Positions 35,170 to 43,994 of a stretch of DNA of 64,000 nucleotides are shown piece after piece. The stretch's first letter is position 1. Every line of letters starts with the position of its first letter. The notes below the pieces were generated by a model. It was not told the DNA's origin, made no database searches, and saw nothing but the letters and a program-made list of their open reading frames with translations. The translations under genes and the position numbers were made by a program. Source of the DNA: Massilia phosphatilytica (GTDB lineage Bacteria; Pseudomonadota; Gammaproteobacteria; Burkholderiales; Burkholderiaceae_D); assembly GCF_002968015.1 (NCBI RefSeq), contig NZ_PUIP01000004.1:1-64000 (forward strand). The letters run 5' to 3'.

Positions 35170-36537
35170 TCAGCGGGCGTAGCTCGGCTTCTTCGGATCG
35201 TACTGCCAGCCGGGCACGAGGTAGCGCATGGCCATCGCGTCATCGCGCGCGCCGCCGGCCACCTTCTTGTACAAATCGTGGGCCGCGGCGATGCGGCCCA
35301 TGTCGGGCTTGATGCCCAGGCCCGGCGCGTCCGGCACCGCGACCTGGCCGCCCACGATCCGCAGCGGCTCCTGCGTCAGTTGCTCGCGGCCTTCCTGCCA
35401 GATCCAGTGCGTGTCGATCGCCGTGATGTCGCCCGGGGCGGCGGCGGCGCAGTGCGTAAACATCGCCAGCGACACGTCGAAGTGGTTGTTCGAGTGCGAA
35501 CCCCACGTCAGGCCCCAGTCGTGGCAGAGCTGCGCGAGGCGCACGGAGCCCTGCATCGTCCAGAAGTGCGGGTCGGCCAGCGGGATGTCGACGGCGCCCA
35601 GCAGGTGCGAGTGGGCCATCTGGCGCCAATCCGTCGCGACCATGTTCGTCGCCGTGCGGATGCCGGTGGCCCGCTTGAATTCCGCCATGATCTCGCGGCC
35701 CGAGTAGCCGTTTTCCGGACCGCACGGGTCTTCCGCGTACGCCAGCACATGGCCTTGGCCCTTGCAGGCGGCGACGGCTTCCGCCAGCGACCAGGCGCCG
35801 TTCGGGTCCAGCGTCGCGCGCGCGTCCGGGAAGCGCCGCTTGATGGCGGCCACCGCCGCGATCTCGTCTTCCGGCCGCATCACGCCGCCTTTCAGCTTGA
35901 AGTCGCGGAAGCCGTACTTGTCGACGGCGGCGGACGCCAGGTCGGCGATCTGCTCGGGCGTCAACGCTTCCTCGTCGCGCACCTTGTACCAGCCGTCCTT
36001 CGCCGCCTCGCCATCGTAGGGAAGATCCGTCTGCGTACGGTCGCCGATGTAGAACAGGTACGCGAGCATCGTCACGTGCGTGCGCTGCTGGCCGTTGCCG
36101 AGCAGTTCGCACAGCGGCACCGCGAGGAACTGGCCCAGCAGGTCCAGCAGCGCCGCCTCCACGGCCGTCACGACGTTTTCCAGGCGCAGGTTGATTTCGT
36201 GCGGCTGCTTCATCACGGCTTCCTCGGCGCTCGACGTCACCTGGTGGCTCACGCCGGAAATCGCCGCGCGCAGCACGTTCAGGGTGCGGTTGTAGCGCGC
36301 CACTTCCGTGCCCGTCACGAGCGGTACGAGCCGCTCCAGCGCGCGCAGGATGCCGTTCGAGCCGGGCACCTCGCCCATGCCAGTGTTGCCGGCGCTGTCC
36401 TTCAACAGGACGAGAATACGGGTGAAGTAGGGCGCGTGGGCGCCGCACAGGTTGAGCAGCATGCTGTCGCGGCCGGCCACGGGGATCACCTGCATCTCGG
36501 TGACGATCGGGCTGGCGGCGCGCTGGATGAGGGGCAT
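35170..36537 (-). CDS. gudD: Glucarate dehydratase
   Basis: A 455-residue enolase-superfamily enzyme converting D-glucarate to 5-dehydro-4-deoxy-glucarate (E. coli GudD 446 aa). Visible features: an N-terminal capping domain, [10 protein letters not shown] with the KxK catalytic pair near residue 206, metal ligands in LDPNGAWS and [10 protein letters not shown], the NMVATDW block and the catalytic His region [10 protein letters not shown]. It is divergent from the SGNH esterase/GH115 operon, with a LacI-type operator in between, so it probably consumes the glucuronate released from xylan after oxidation to glucarate. The oxidising enzyme is not in the window. Confidence 0.94.
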   Translation of the reverse strand: MPLIQRAASPIVTEMQVIPVAGRDSMLLNLCGAHAPYFTRILVLLKDSAGNTGMGEVPGSNGILRALERLVPLVTGTEVARYNRTLNVLRAAISGVSHQVTSSAEEAVMKQPHEINLRLENVVTAVEAALLDLLGQFLAVPLCELLGNGQQRTHVTMLAYLFYIGDRTQTDLPYDGEAAKDGWYKVRDEEALTPEQIADLASAAVDKYGFRDFKLKGGVMRPEDEIAAVAAIKRRFPDARATLDPNGAWSLAEAVAACKGQGHVLAYAEDPCGPENGYSGREIMAEFKRATGIRTATNMVATDWRQMAHSHLLGAVDIPLADPHFWTMQGSVRLAQLCHDWGLTWGSHSNNHFDVSLAMFTHCAAAAPGDITAIDTHWIWQEGREQLTQEPLRIVGGQVAVPDAPGLGIKPDMGRIAAAHDLYKKVAGGARDDAMAMRYLVPGWQYDPKKPSYAR

Positions 36538-36585
36538 TTTCTGGGTCTCCTGGTGATGACGGGCATACGAAAACAATATATCTCG

Positions 36586-36629
36586 TTGCCCGTAACATTG
36601 ATCTAAACTAGAATGGTAGCGCAACCATT
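36586..36629 (+). promoter_or_regulatory. Promoter and xyl-box operator between gudD and the esterase/GH115 operon
   Basis: TTGCCC (36586-36591), 17-bp spacer and TAGAAT (36609-36614) form the plus-strand promoter. AATGGTAGCGCAACCATT (36612-36629) overlaps the -10 and the start point, the classic repressor position. The element is almost fully palindromic and matches the boxes at 50184, 50272 and 51606. A further half-site, GTAACATT (36592-36599), is identical to the right half of the GH3 box and could help control gudD. Confidence 0.7.
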
Positions 36630-36651
36630 TGCCCAGTGTGAAGGAATAATG

Positions 36652-37908
36652 ATGTCCCGTCAATCGATTCTGGCTGCCAGCCTCCTGTCTCTCTCCCTCG
36701 CCGGCTGTGCCGCCACCGCCGTCCAAGCGCCCGCCGGCGACCACTGGGTCGGTTCGTGGGGCAGTGCCCAGCTGGTGCCGGAAGGCCAGAACGAATTGCC
36801 CGCCGCGCAGTGGCAGGACGCGAGCCTGCGCCAGGTCGTGCGCGTGTCGCTGGGCGGTCGCCAGCTGCGCGTCAAGCTCTCCAACGTGTTCGGCACGGCG
36901 CCGCTCGTGATCGACGGCGGCAGCGTCGCGCTGGCGCTGGCGCCCGGCAAGGCGGACGTCGATGCAGGCAGCCTGCGCCCGCTGCGCTTCGGCGGCGCCG
37001 CATCGATCACGATTCCCGCCGGTGCCGACTACCTGAGCGATCCCGTCGACCTGCCGCATGCCGCGGGCGCGGACCTCGCCATCTCGCTGCATTTCGCCCA
37101 GGCGCCGGCGCGCCAGACGGGCCACCCGGGTGCGCGCGCGACGAGCTTCCGCGTGCCCGGCAACATGGTGGCGGCCGCGAACTGGCCCCAGGCGGAGACG
37201 TTCACGCGCTGGTACCAGATCACGGGCGTCGAGGTACTGGACGGCGCCGCGGCGCATGCCGTCGTCGCGATCGGCGACTCGATCACGGACGGTTACGGCG
37301 TCACGCCCGACACGTATGCGCGCTGGACGGACGGTCTCGCCACGCGCCTGCGCGGCGCCGGCATGACGGATGTCGGTGTCGTCAACGCGGGCATCGGCGG
37401 CGGCCGCATGCTGCGCGACGGCCTGGGACCGAACCTCGTGTCGCGCTTCGAACGCGATGTGCTGGCGCGGCCCGGCGTCTCCCACGCCATCGTCATGATC
37501 GGCGTAAACGACTTCGGCGTGCAGCACCGGAACAAGGAAGACAGCCCGGCGGCGCGCGCGCGCCTGCTGGACGACCTGAAACAGGCGTACCGCCAGATCG
37601 TCGCGCGCGCCCACTTACAGGGCGTGTGCGTGCTGGGCGCCACGATCAGCCCGTACGGCGGCAGCGGCTATTACGCGCCGGGGCCGGACAACGAGGCGGA
37701 CCGCCTCGCGTACAACCAGTGGATCCGCAGCGCGGGCGACGTCGACGGCGTCGTGGACTTCGATGCCGCGCTGCGCGATCCGGCCAGGCCGGACCATCTG
37801 CTGAAGGCACTCGATAACGACGGCCTGCATCCGTCGCCCGCCGGCTACCAGGCGATGGCGGACGCGGTGCCGCTGGAACAGCTCAAGACCTGCCGCATCG
37901 CGCGCTGA
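36652..37908 (+). CDS. SGNH/GDSL-family esterase lipoprotein (probable xylan/pectin acetylesterase)
   Basis: A 418-residue exported SGNH hydrolase. The start is one of two adjacent ATGs after AAGGA; a longer reading from 36613 would begin inside the operator. The lipobox SLAGC is near residue 18. Residues about 30-195 form a beta-rich N-terminal domain, and the SGNH domain follows with [12 protein letters not shown] (nucleophile Ser), GIGGGRML (Gly), MIGVNDFG (Asn) and [15 protein letters not shown] (Asp/His). Substrate is not decided by sequence; position with GH115 under a xylan-type operator suggests deacetylation of glucuronoxylan. GH115 follows after 27 bp. Confidence 0.9.
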   Translation: MSRQSILAASLLSLSLAGCAATAVQAPAGDHWVGSWGSAQLVPEGQNELPAAQWQDASLRQVVRVSLGGRQLRVKLSNVFGTAPLVIDGGSVALALAPGKADVDAGSLRPLRFGGAASITIPAGADYLSDPVDLPHAAGADLAISLHFAQAPARQTGHPGARATSFRVPGNMVAAANWPQAETFTRWYQITGVEVLDGAAAHAVVAIGDSITDGYGVTPDTYARWTDGLATRLRGAGMTDVGVVNAGIGGGRMLRDGLGPNLVSRFERDVLARPGVSHAIVMIGVNDFGVQHRNKEDSPAARARLLDDLKQAYRQIVARAHLQGVCVLGATISPYGGSGYYAPGPDNEADRLAYNQWIRSAGDVDGVVDFDAALRDPARPDHLLKALDNDGLHPSPAGYQAMADAVPLEQLKTCRIAR

Positions 37909-37935
37909 AACCACCATAAAGACATCAGGAGACTT

Positions 37936-40797
37936 ATGAAATCACTCGTTGCCGCCGCCATGCTGACTCTCGTCGCGGCGCAGCCGGCATGGGCGCTGGG
38001 AGAGCGGCCCTTCGTGACGTTCGACGCGGGCAAGGACGCCGTCGTGCTCGCGCGTGCCGGCCAGGCTGCGCGCATCGTCGTGGATCCGGAAGAATTCGCC
38101 GGCGTGCGCCGCGCGGCGGCCGACCTGCAGGCGGACATCGAACGCGTGTCCGGCACGCGTCCCGCGCTGCTGGCGTCAAGTGCCGGCGTGCCGAAGGGCG
38201 CCGACATCGTCATCGTCGGCACGCTCGGCAAAAGTGCCCTGATCGACGGCCTCGCGCGCGAGAACAAGATCGACGCGCAGGCCGTGCGCGGCAAATGGGA
38301 AGGCTATCTCGTGCAGACGGTGCGCAATCCGCTGCCGGGCGTGGCGCGCGCGCTCGTCGTCGCCGGGAGCGACCGGCGCGGCACGATCTTCGGCCTGTAC
38401 ACGGTGTCCGAGCAGATCGGCGTCTCGCCCTGGAACTGGTGGGCCGACGTGGCGCCACCGAAGCACGGCGTACTCGCCGTGGCGGCCGGCACGCGCGTGG
38501 CCGACGCCCCCGTCGTGCGTTACCGCGGCATCTTCCTGAACGACGAGGCGCCGGCATTGTCCAGCTGGGCGAAGGAGAAATTCGGCGGCTTTAACCACAA
38601 GTTCTACGGCAAACTGTTCGAGCTGATCCTGCGCATGCGCGGCAACTACCTGTGGCCCGCGATGTGGGGCAATTCGTTCTACGACGACGACGCCGAGAAC
38701 GGCCCGCTGGCCGACGAGATGGGCATCGTGATGGGCACGTCGCACCACGAACCGCTGATGCGTGCCCACGCAGAATGGGCGAAATACGGCAAGGGCCCGT
38801 GGGACTACAGCCGCAACGAGAAGGTGCTGCGCGAGTTCTGGCAGCAGGGCCTGGACCGGGCCAAGGACTACGACAAGGTCATTACGCTGGGCATGCGCGG
38901 CGACGGCGACGAGCCGATGTCGGAGGAATCGAACGTCGCGCTGCTGCAGCGGATCGTGGCCGACCAGCGCGCGATGATCGCGCAGACGACCGGGAAACCG
39001 CTGCCGCAGGTGCCGCAAGTGTGGGCGCTGTACAAGGAAGTGCAGGACTATTACGAGAAGGGCATGCGCGTGCCGGACGACGTGACCTTGCTCTGGTGTG
39101 ACGACAACTGGGGCAACATCCGCCGGCTGCCCACGGCGGAGGAGCGCAAGCGCAGCGGCGGCGCCGGCATCTACTACCACTTCGACTACGTGGGCGGCCC
39201 GCGCTCGTACAAGTGGATCAACGTGACGCCGCTGCCGAAGGTGTGGGAACAGATGCACCTGGCGTGGCGCCTCGGCGCGGACCGGCTGTGGGTCGTGAAC
39301 GTGGGCGACCTCAAGCCGATGGAAGTGCCGACCGAATTCTTCCTTACCTACGCCTGGAACCCGGCCGCGTGGCCGGCATCGCGCCTGCCGGACTACCTGA
39401 AGCTTTGGGCGGCGCGCGAGTTCGGTGCGGACAACGCCGCGGAAATCGCCGGCATCGTGGAGACCTATGCACGCTACAACGGCCGCCGCCGGCCGGAACA
39501 GCTGGAGCCGGGCACGTACAGCGCGACGAACTATCGCGAGTCGGAACGCATCGTCGCCGACTGGCGCGACCTGGCCGCGCGCGTCGAGCGCGTAAAAGCG
39601 AAGCTGGCGCCGGCGCAGCGCGACGCGTTCTTCCAGCTGGTCGAGCATCCGGTGCGCGCGTCCGGCACGCTGGGCGAACTGTATGCGACGGTGCAGGCCA
39701 ACCGCCTCCACGCGCAGCAGGGCCGCGCAGACACGAACGACCTCGCGGCGCGCGCGCGCGACCTGTTCGCGCAGGACGCCGCGATCTCGCGCGAGTACCA
39801 CACCATCAACGGCGGCAAGTGGAACCACATGATGGCGCAGACGCACATCGGCTATACGAGCTGGCGCGACCCGGCCACGAACATCATGCCGGAGGTGCGC
39901 GAGATCGCGCTGCCGGCGGCGCCCGCGCTGGGCGTGGCGGCGGAGGGCAGCGAGGCCGCATGGCCGGCCGCCCGCAGCCTGCGCCTGCCGGCGTTCGAGC
40001 CGTTCGACAAGGCCAACCGCTATATCGAGGTGTTCGACCGCGGCGCGGCGCCGGTCGCGTGGACGGCACGGGCCGAGCAGCCGTGGATCGTGCTGGGCGA
40101 ATCGTCCGGCACGACGGACAAGTCGAAGCGGATCGCCGTCGACGTGCGCTGGGACCAGGTGCCGGCGGGCGCCACGTCCGGCCGCGTGCTGGTGAGCGGT
40201 CCGGACGGCCAGCAGGCCGCCGTGGAGGTCCCGCTGCGCCATGCGGACCAGCGCGGCGCGCAGGTTGCCGGCTTCGTCGAGACGGGCGGCACGGTCGCCA
40301 TCGAGGCGGAACACTACAGTCGCGCACAGGCTCCGGCGGGCCGCGAATGGCTGCGCGTACCGGGCCTGGGCCGCACGCTGTCCGGCATGACGACCTTGCC
40401 GGTGGACGCGCCGGCACTGGCGCCGAACGATGGCATGCGCCTCGAGTACGATGTGTACCTCTTCGAACCGGGCAAGGTGAACGTGCAGGCGACCTTGGCG
40501 CCCACGCTGAAATTCCGGCCGGGACCGGGCTTCCGCTATGCCGTCTCCATCGACGACGAAGCCCCGCGCATCGTCGACGTGCACGCCGATACGTCAATGC
40601 GGCAGTGGGAAAAGATCGTGTCGGACGGCGTCGCGCAGTTCACGACGGCGCACGACGTCAAGGCGCCTGGGCGCCACGTGCTGAAGTTCTGGGCGCTGGA
40701 CCCGGGCGTCGTGCTCCAGCGCGTCGTGATCGATGCGGGCGGCCTGAAGCCGAGCTATCTCGGCCCGCAGGAAAGCCCGCGTGTGGGGGCGAATTAA
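37936..40797 (+). CDS. GH115 alpha-glucuronidase
   Basis: A 953-residue secreted family 115 enzyme, which removes (4-O-methyl)-glucuronic acid from internal and terminal xylose of xylan. The signal peptide is residues 1-20 (AQPAWA). The N-terminal domain (GTIFGLYTVSEQIGVSPWNWWADV) leads into the barrel, with typical GH115 text: YRGIFLNDEAPALSSWAKEKFGG, RMRGNYLWPAMWGNSFYDDD, GTSHHEPLMRAHAEW and LWCDDNWGNIRRLP. The C-terminal part from about 770 is a beta-sandwich with VAIEAEHYS. Length is normal. It shares the operator-controlled transcript with the SGNH esterase. It overlaps the convergent next gene by 4 bp. Confidence 0.95.
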   Translation: MKSLVAAAMLTLVAAQPAWALGERPFVTFDAGKDAVVLARAGQAARIVVDPEEFAGVRRAAADLQADIERVSGTRPALLASSAGVPKGADIVIVGTLGKSALIDGLARENKIDAQAVRGKWEGYLVQTVRNPLPGVARALVVAGSDRRGTIFGLYTVSEQIGVSPWNWWADVAPPKHGVLAVAAGTRVADAPVVRYRGIFLNDEAPALSSWAKEKFGGFNHKFYGKLFELILRMRGNYLWPAMWGNSFYDDDAENGPLADEMGIVMGTSHHEPLMRAHAEWAKYGKGPWDYSRNEKVLREFWQQGLDRAKDYDKVITLGMRGDGDEPMSEESNVALLQRIVADQRAMIAQTTGKPLPQVPQVWALYKEVQDYYEKGMRVPDDVTLLWCDDNWGNIRRLPTAEERKRSGGAGIYYHFDYVGGPRSYKWINVTPLPKVWEQMHLAWRLGADRLWVVNVGDLKPMEVPTEFFLTYAWNPAAWPASRLPDYLKLWAAREFGADNAAEIAGIVETYARYNGRRRPEQLEPGTYSATNYRESERIVADWRDLAARVERVKAKLAPAQRDAFFQLVEHPVRASGTLGELYATVQANRLHAQQGRADTNDLAARARDLFAQDAAISREYHTINGGKWNHMMAQTHIGYTSWRDPATNIMPEVREIALPAAPALGVAAEGSEAAWPAARSLRLPAFEPFDKANRYIEVFDRGAAPVAWTARAEQPWIVLGESSGTTDKSKRIAVDVRWDQVPAGATSGRVLVSGPDGQQAAVEVPLRHADQRGAQVAGFVETGGTVAIEAEHYSRAQAPAGREWLRVPGLGRTLSGMTTLPVDAPALAPNDGMRLEYDVYLFEPGKVNVQATLAPTLKFRPGPGFRYAVSIDDEAPRIVDVHADTSMRQWEKIVSDGVAQFTTAHDVKAPGRHVLKFWALDPGVVLQRVVIDAGGLKPSYLGPQESPRVGAN

Positions 40798-41195
40798 TCC
40801 GAGTGGGCCACGCGCAGCCCGCCCTTGCGGTCGGGCAGCCAGACTTCGGCAAGGTCGGAACTGACGTCGAAGAAGCCGAGTTCGTGCTTCGCCGCGAGCC
40901 GGTGCACCGCCTCCCACGCGGCGTCGATCCGGTCCCAGTCGAGGAACGACATGTAGAGGAGCGTCCGGCCGATGGTGTAGTCGGTGCCGGACGCCGGATC
41001 GGGCACATCGGCCGGCGCGGGCGGGAACTCGGCGGTCAGGTCGGCATGAAAGGCCTGCAACGCGGGTGTGGCGACGCGCGGGTCGTCGTAATCGTGGTCC
41101 TCGTTCCATTCCGTCTGTTCCTCGTACCAGTCGAGGAAGGCGGGGCGCTTGGATGGGGCGGCGTCGGGGGCGAACACCATCAGGTCGAAACTCAT
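40794..41195 (-). CDS. Conserved hypothetical protein (133 aa)
   Basis: A small soluble protein opening MSFDLMVFAPDAAPSKRPAF and rich in aromatic and acidic residues (WYEEQTEWNEDHDYDD). A second half reads YTIGRTLLYMSFLDWDRIDAAW. This is a recognisable but unnamed bacterial family without known activity. No signal peptide. It sits convergent to GH115 and seems unrelated to xylan use. Confidence 0.7.
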   Translation of the reverse strand: MSFDLMVFAPDAAPSKRPAFLDWYEEQTEWNEDHDYDDPRVATPALQAFHADLTAEFPPAPADVPDPASGTDYTIGRTLLYMSFLDWDRIDAAWEAVHRLAAKHELGFFDVSSDLAEVWLPDRKGGLRVAHSD

Positions 41196-41371
41196 CGTGC
41201 GGTTCTTTCAGGGCGGTTCATTGGTCAGGCATGCTACACGCCGCCCGCGTGTGGTGCAAATGCCGAAAATCCGGCATTCGGTTGGCGAAGCTGGTTCCGG
41301 CGGTGCAAAAAAGATAATATGCTGAGCCTGCCATTGCCAGCCGGCCCGAACCTTCGCCCATTGGAGCCCAC

Positions 41372-42649
41372 ATGACTTCCACGCTGAAATCCAAGGCCGC
41401 GCGCGCCTTGCTCGCCATTGTCCCGCTGCTCGCCGCCGAGGCGGCGCACGCCGGTCCCAAGTACACGTACAGCTATGTGGGCAACCCGTCGACGCCCGTG
41501 CGTGCGAAGCCGGTGTCGTGCTGGGAGACCGTGTGTACGCCATCCGTCGTGCTGATGGGCGGCGGCTACGACGTGGCCGAGGCGTTCCGGTGGATGATCG
41601 CGCAGGCAGGCATTTCGCGCGCGACCGGCGGCCGCTTCGTGATCCTGCGCGCGACGGGCAGCGATGCGTACAACCCGTACGTCTACAGCCGCATCGGCAC
41701 CGTCGATACGACGACGTCGCGGAATTACGAGATGGTCGGCGGCATCGACCTGGGCGTGACTTCGGTCGAGACGCTCGTGATCCCGAGCCGCACCGCGGCC
41801 GCGGACCCGTTCGTGCTCGACGTGATCGGGAAGGCGAGCGCCATCTTCATCGCGGGCGGCGACCAGGCGGATTATTACCAGTACTGGCAAAGCACGCCAC
41901 TGGCGGCCGCGCTGCAGCGCGCCGTCAACGCCGGCGTCCCGATCGGCGGCACGAGCGCCGGCAACGCGATGCTGGGCCAGTATGCGTTCGTGGCGCTGAA
42001 CGACACCGTCACGTCGGACGAGGCGCTGGCCAATCCGTTCAACCGCTTCATGACGATCGATCCGCTCAACACGTCGTCCGGCAAGTTCATCCAGACCGGC
42101 AGCTTCATCAGCATCCCGGGCCTGGAAAAGACGATCACGGACGACCATTTCAATACGCGCGACCGCCTGGGCCGGCTGATCGGCTTCGTCGGCCGCATCG
42201 GCGATGGCTGCCCCGGCGGCGTGGAGCGCTTCGACCAGGTGCTGGGCGTCGGCGTCGACGAGGAGACGGCCGTGCTGGTGTCCGGTGCGCGCGGCAGCGT
42301 CAAGGCGCAACTGGTCGCGAACCCGTACAACCCGGAAAACACGACGGCGCCGTACGCGCCGCAGAACTCCGCCTACTTCACGAAGCTCGTGCGCACGCCC
42401 GCCCAGTGCGCGGCCAAGAAGACGCTGGACATCAACAGCGGCGTGCAGGTCTATCGCCTGAGCGCCCAGACGGCGCAGCCGTCGCCGTATCCGTCGGCGC
42501 CGCAGTACAGCTTCAAGACCAATGCGACGTTCAACCTGTCCAGCTGGACCCAGCAGACGCCGACGACCTATGCCGACGGCTCATCGCTGAACGGTCCGTT
42601 CGTGTACGGCACGGCGAACGGCGCGATCCTGGGCAACCAGGTCCGCTGA
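41372..42649 (+). CDS. Second exported cyanophycinase-like hydrolase
   Basis: A 425-residue protein with signal peptide (1-27, ending AHA). The S51 fold is shown by PSVVLMGGGYDVAEAF, AIFIAGGDQADYYQYW and the nucleophile elbow VPIGGTSAGNAML near residue 195, then GVDEETAVLV. Cysteines at about 50, 55, 275 and 350 suggest disulfides suited to the periplasm or outside. It is only distantly similar to the homologue at 27.1-28.4 kb, which has a different C-terminus. It is followed after 3 bp by arfB. Confidence 0.87.
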   Translation: MTSTLKSKAARALLAIVPLLAAEAAHAGPKYTYSYVGNPSTPVRAKPVSCWETVCTPSVVLMGGGYDVAEAFRWMIAQAGISRATGGRFVILRATGSDAYNPYVYSRIGTVDTTTSRNYEMVGGIDLGVTSVETLVIPSRTAAADPFVLDVIGKASAIFIAGGDQADYYQYWQSTPLAAALQRAVNAGVPIGGTSAGNAMLGQYAFVALNDTVTSDEALANPFNRFMTIDPLNTSSGKFIQTGSFISIPGLEKTITDDHFNTRDRLGRLIGFVGRIGDGCPGGVERFDQVLGVGVDEETAVLVSGARGSVKAQLVANPYNPENTTAPYAPQNSAYFTKLVRTPAQCAAKKTLDINSGVQVYRLSAQTAQPSPYPSAPQYSFKTNATFNLSSWTQQTPTTYADGSSLNGPFVYGTANGAILGNQVR

Positions 42650-42652
42650 CCC

Positions 42653-43057
42653 GTGCGCCCGCCTGTCGCCATCGATCCGGACGAGGTCGAGTTCAGCGCG
42701 ATCCGTGCGCAGGGCCCGGGCGGGCAGAACGTGAACAAGGTGTCGAACGCGGTCCAGGCGCGCTTCGACATCGGCGCATCGTCCCTGCCGGCGGACGTGA
42801 AGGAACGCCTGCGCGCGTTGCCGGATGCGCGCATCACGCGCGACGGCGTCATCGTCATCAAGGCGCAAAATGCGCGCAGCCTGGAGCGCAACCGCGCGGA
42901 CGCGCTGGCGCGGCTGCAGGCGCTCGTCGACGCGGCGGCCGCGGTGCCGCGCGTGCGCCGGGCCACGCGGCCCACGCTCGGGTCCCAGCGGCGCCGGCTC
43001 GAGTCCAAGGCCGGCCGCGGCCAGGTCAAGGCGCTCCGCGGCAAGGTCCGCGAGTAG
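42653..43057 (+). CDS. arfB: Alternative ribosome-rescue factor ArfB (peptidyl-tRNA hydrolase, YaeJ)
   Basis: A 134-residue release-factor-like protein. The catalytic GGQ is in RAQGPGGQNVNKVSNAV near residue 23. The basic C-terminal tail (residues 100-134; RRRLESKAGRGQVKALRGKV) is the part that enters the empty mRNA channel of stalled ribosomes. It starts with GTG, 3 bp after the cyanophycinase-like stop, and lacks a strong ribosome site, so it probably depends on translation of the upstream gene. Confidence 0.93.
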   Translation: MRPPVAIDPDEVEFSAIRAQGPGGQNVNKVSNAVQARFDIGASSLPADVKERLRALPDARITRDGVIVIKAQNARSLERNRADALARLQALVDAAAAVPRVRRATRPTLGSQRRRLESKAGRGQVKALRGKVRE

Positions 43058-43137
43058 GCGACCTATATCAAAATCCAGATTTGCCATACGAAGTTGGCAT
43101 GCCTCCGTGATAGCGGTCAGCAAAGCCGTATGCACGA

Positions 43138-43223
43138 TTGACGCCGCGCAGCCGCATTCCTACGATGAAATCGGTTACATAAGAATGCGGCGTTTGCGCC
43201 CCGGATGCCGTATGCGGATACGG
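43138..43223 (+). promoter_or_regulatory. Promoter and structured leader of the GH12 gene
   Basis: TTGACG (43138-43143), 17-bp spacer and TACGAT (43161-43166) form a promoter about 100 bp before GH12. GCCGCATTC (43151-43159) and GAATGCGGC (43183-43191) are 9-bp inverted arms straddling the -10 and start point, a possible operator. A hairpin CCGTAT-GCGG-ATACGG follows at 43208-43223. GCCGTATGC is also present as a direct repeat at 43125 and 43207. Confidence 0.5.
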
Positions 43224-43267
43224 TCGTCGCGGTCCGCTCGAAGCGGGGCGAACATCAAGGAGACAAC

Positions 43268-43993
43268 ATGAAGCAGGCACTATGTATCACCGCAGTGGCA
43301 CTTGCAACGAGTCTCGCCGCCCAGGCACAGGCGGCAACCTGGTCGACCTCCGCGCAGTACGGCGGGACCACGATGGGCGCGTACAGCTTCAACAACGACA
43401 TCTGGGGGCAGGGCGCAGGACCGCAGACCCTCTGGGTCAACTCGCCAGCCGACTGGGGCGTGTGGTCCGACCAGCCGAATACCGGCGGCATCAAGTCCTA
43501 TCCCCACATCGGCTTCTGGGTCGGCAAGTCGCTGAGCGCCCTGTCGCGCGTGACGTCCGTCGTGTCGGCGACGACACCGGCCGGCGGCGCGTGGGAATCG
43601 ACGTACGATATCTGGGACTCGAACCACGCCAACGAGATCATGCTGTGGCTGAACTACACGGGCACGTCTGGCGGCTGCGGCAACGTCAAGCCGGTCTCGT
43701 ACAACTGGACGGCAACCGGCTGCGCCATCCCCGTGTACACGAACGTGAACGTGGGCGGCGCGACGTGGAACGTCTATCGCGGCAATAACGGCGGTAACAT
43801 GGTGTACTCGTTCCTGCGCACCACGAAGACCAACAACACCACTGTCGACATCCTTGCGATCATGCGCTACCTGCAGAACCTCGGCTGGATCGGCAACGTC
43901 ACCCTGGGCGACGTCCAGTACGGGTTCGAGATCACGTCGTCGTCGGGCGGCATGAACTTCGGCGCCCGCAACTTCTCGGTCACGGCGTACTGA
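43268..43993 (+). CDS. GH12 endoglucanase
   Basis: A 241-residue secreted family 12 endo-beta-1,4-glucanase or xyloglucanase. The signal peptide (1-22, ending AQA) is followed by ATWSTSAQYGGTTMGAYSFNNDIWG. The nucleophile Glu lies in NEIMLWLNYTG near residue 123 and the acid/base in VQYGFEITSSSGG near residue 224. Single domain, no carbohydrate-binding module. The start follows AAGGAG. The convergent diguanylate cyclase begins 1 bp after its stop. It has its own promoter with a candidate operator. Confidence 0.93.
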   Translation: MKQALCITAVALATSLAAQAQAATWSTSAQYGGTTMGAYSFNNDIWGQGAGPQTLWVNSPADWGVWSDQPNTGGIKSYPHIGFWVGKSLSALSRVTSVVSATTPAGGAWESTYDIWDSNHANEIMLWLNYTGTSGGCGNVKPVSYNWTATGCAIPVYTNVNVGGATWNVYRGNNGGNMVYSFLRTTKTNNTTVDILAIMRYLQNLGWIGNVTLGDVQYGFEITSSSGGMNFGARNFSVTAY

Positions 43994-43994
43994 C

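Noticed and set aside
36613..36651. N-terminal extension of the SGNH esterase starting at 36613
   Set aside because: It overlaps the operator and promoter -10. The lipoprotein signal and AAGGA support the later start.
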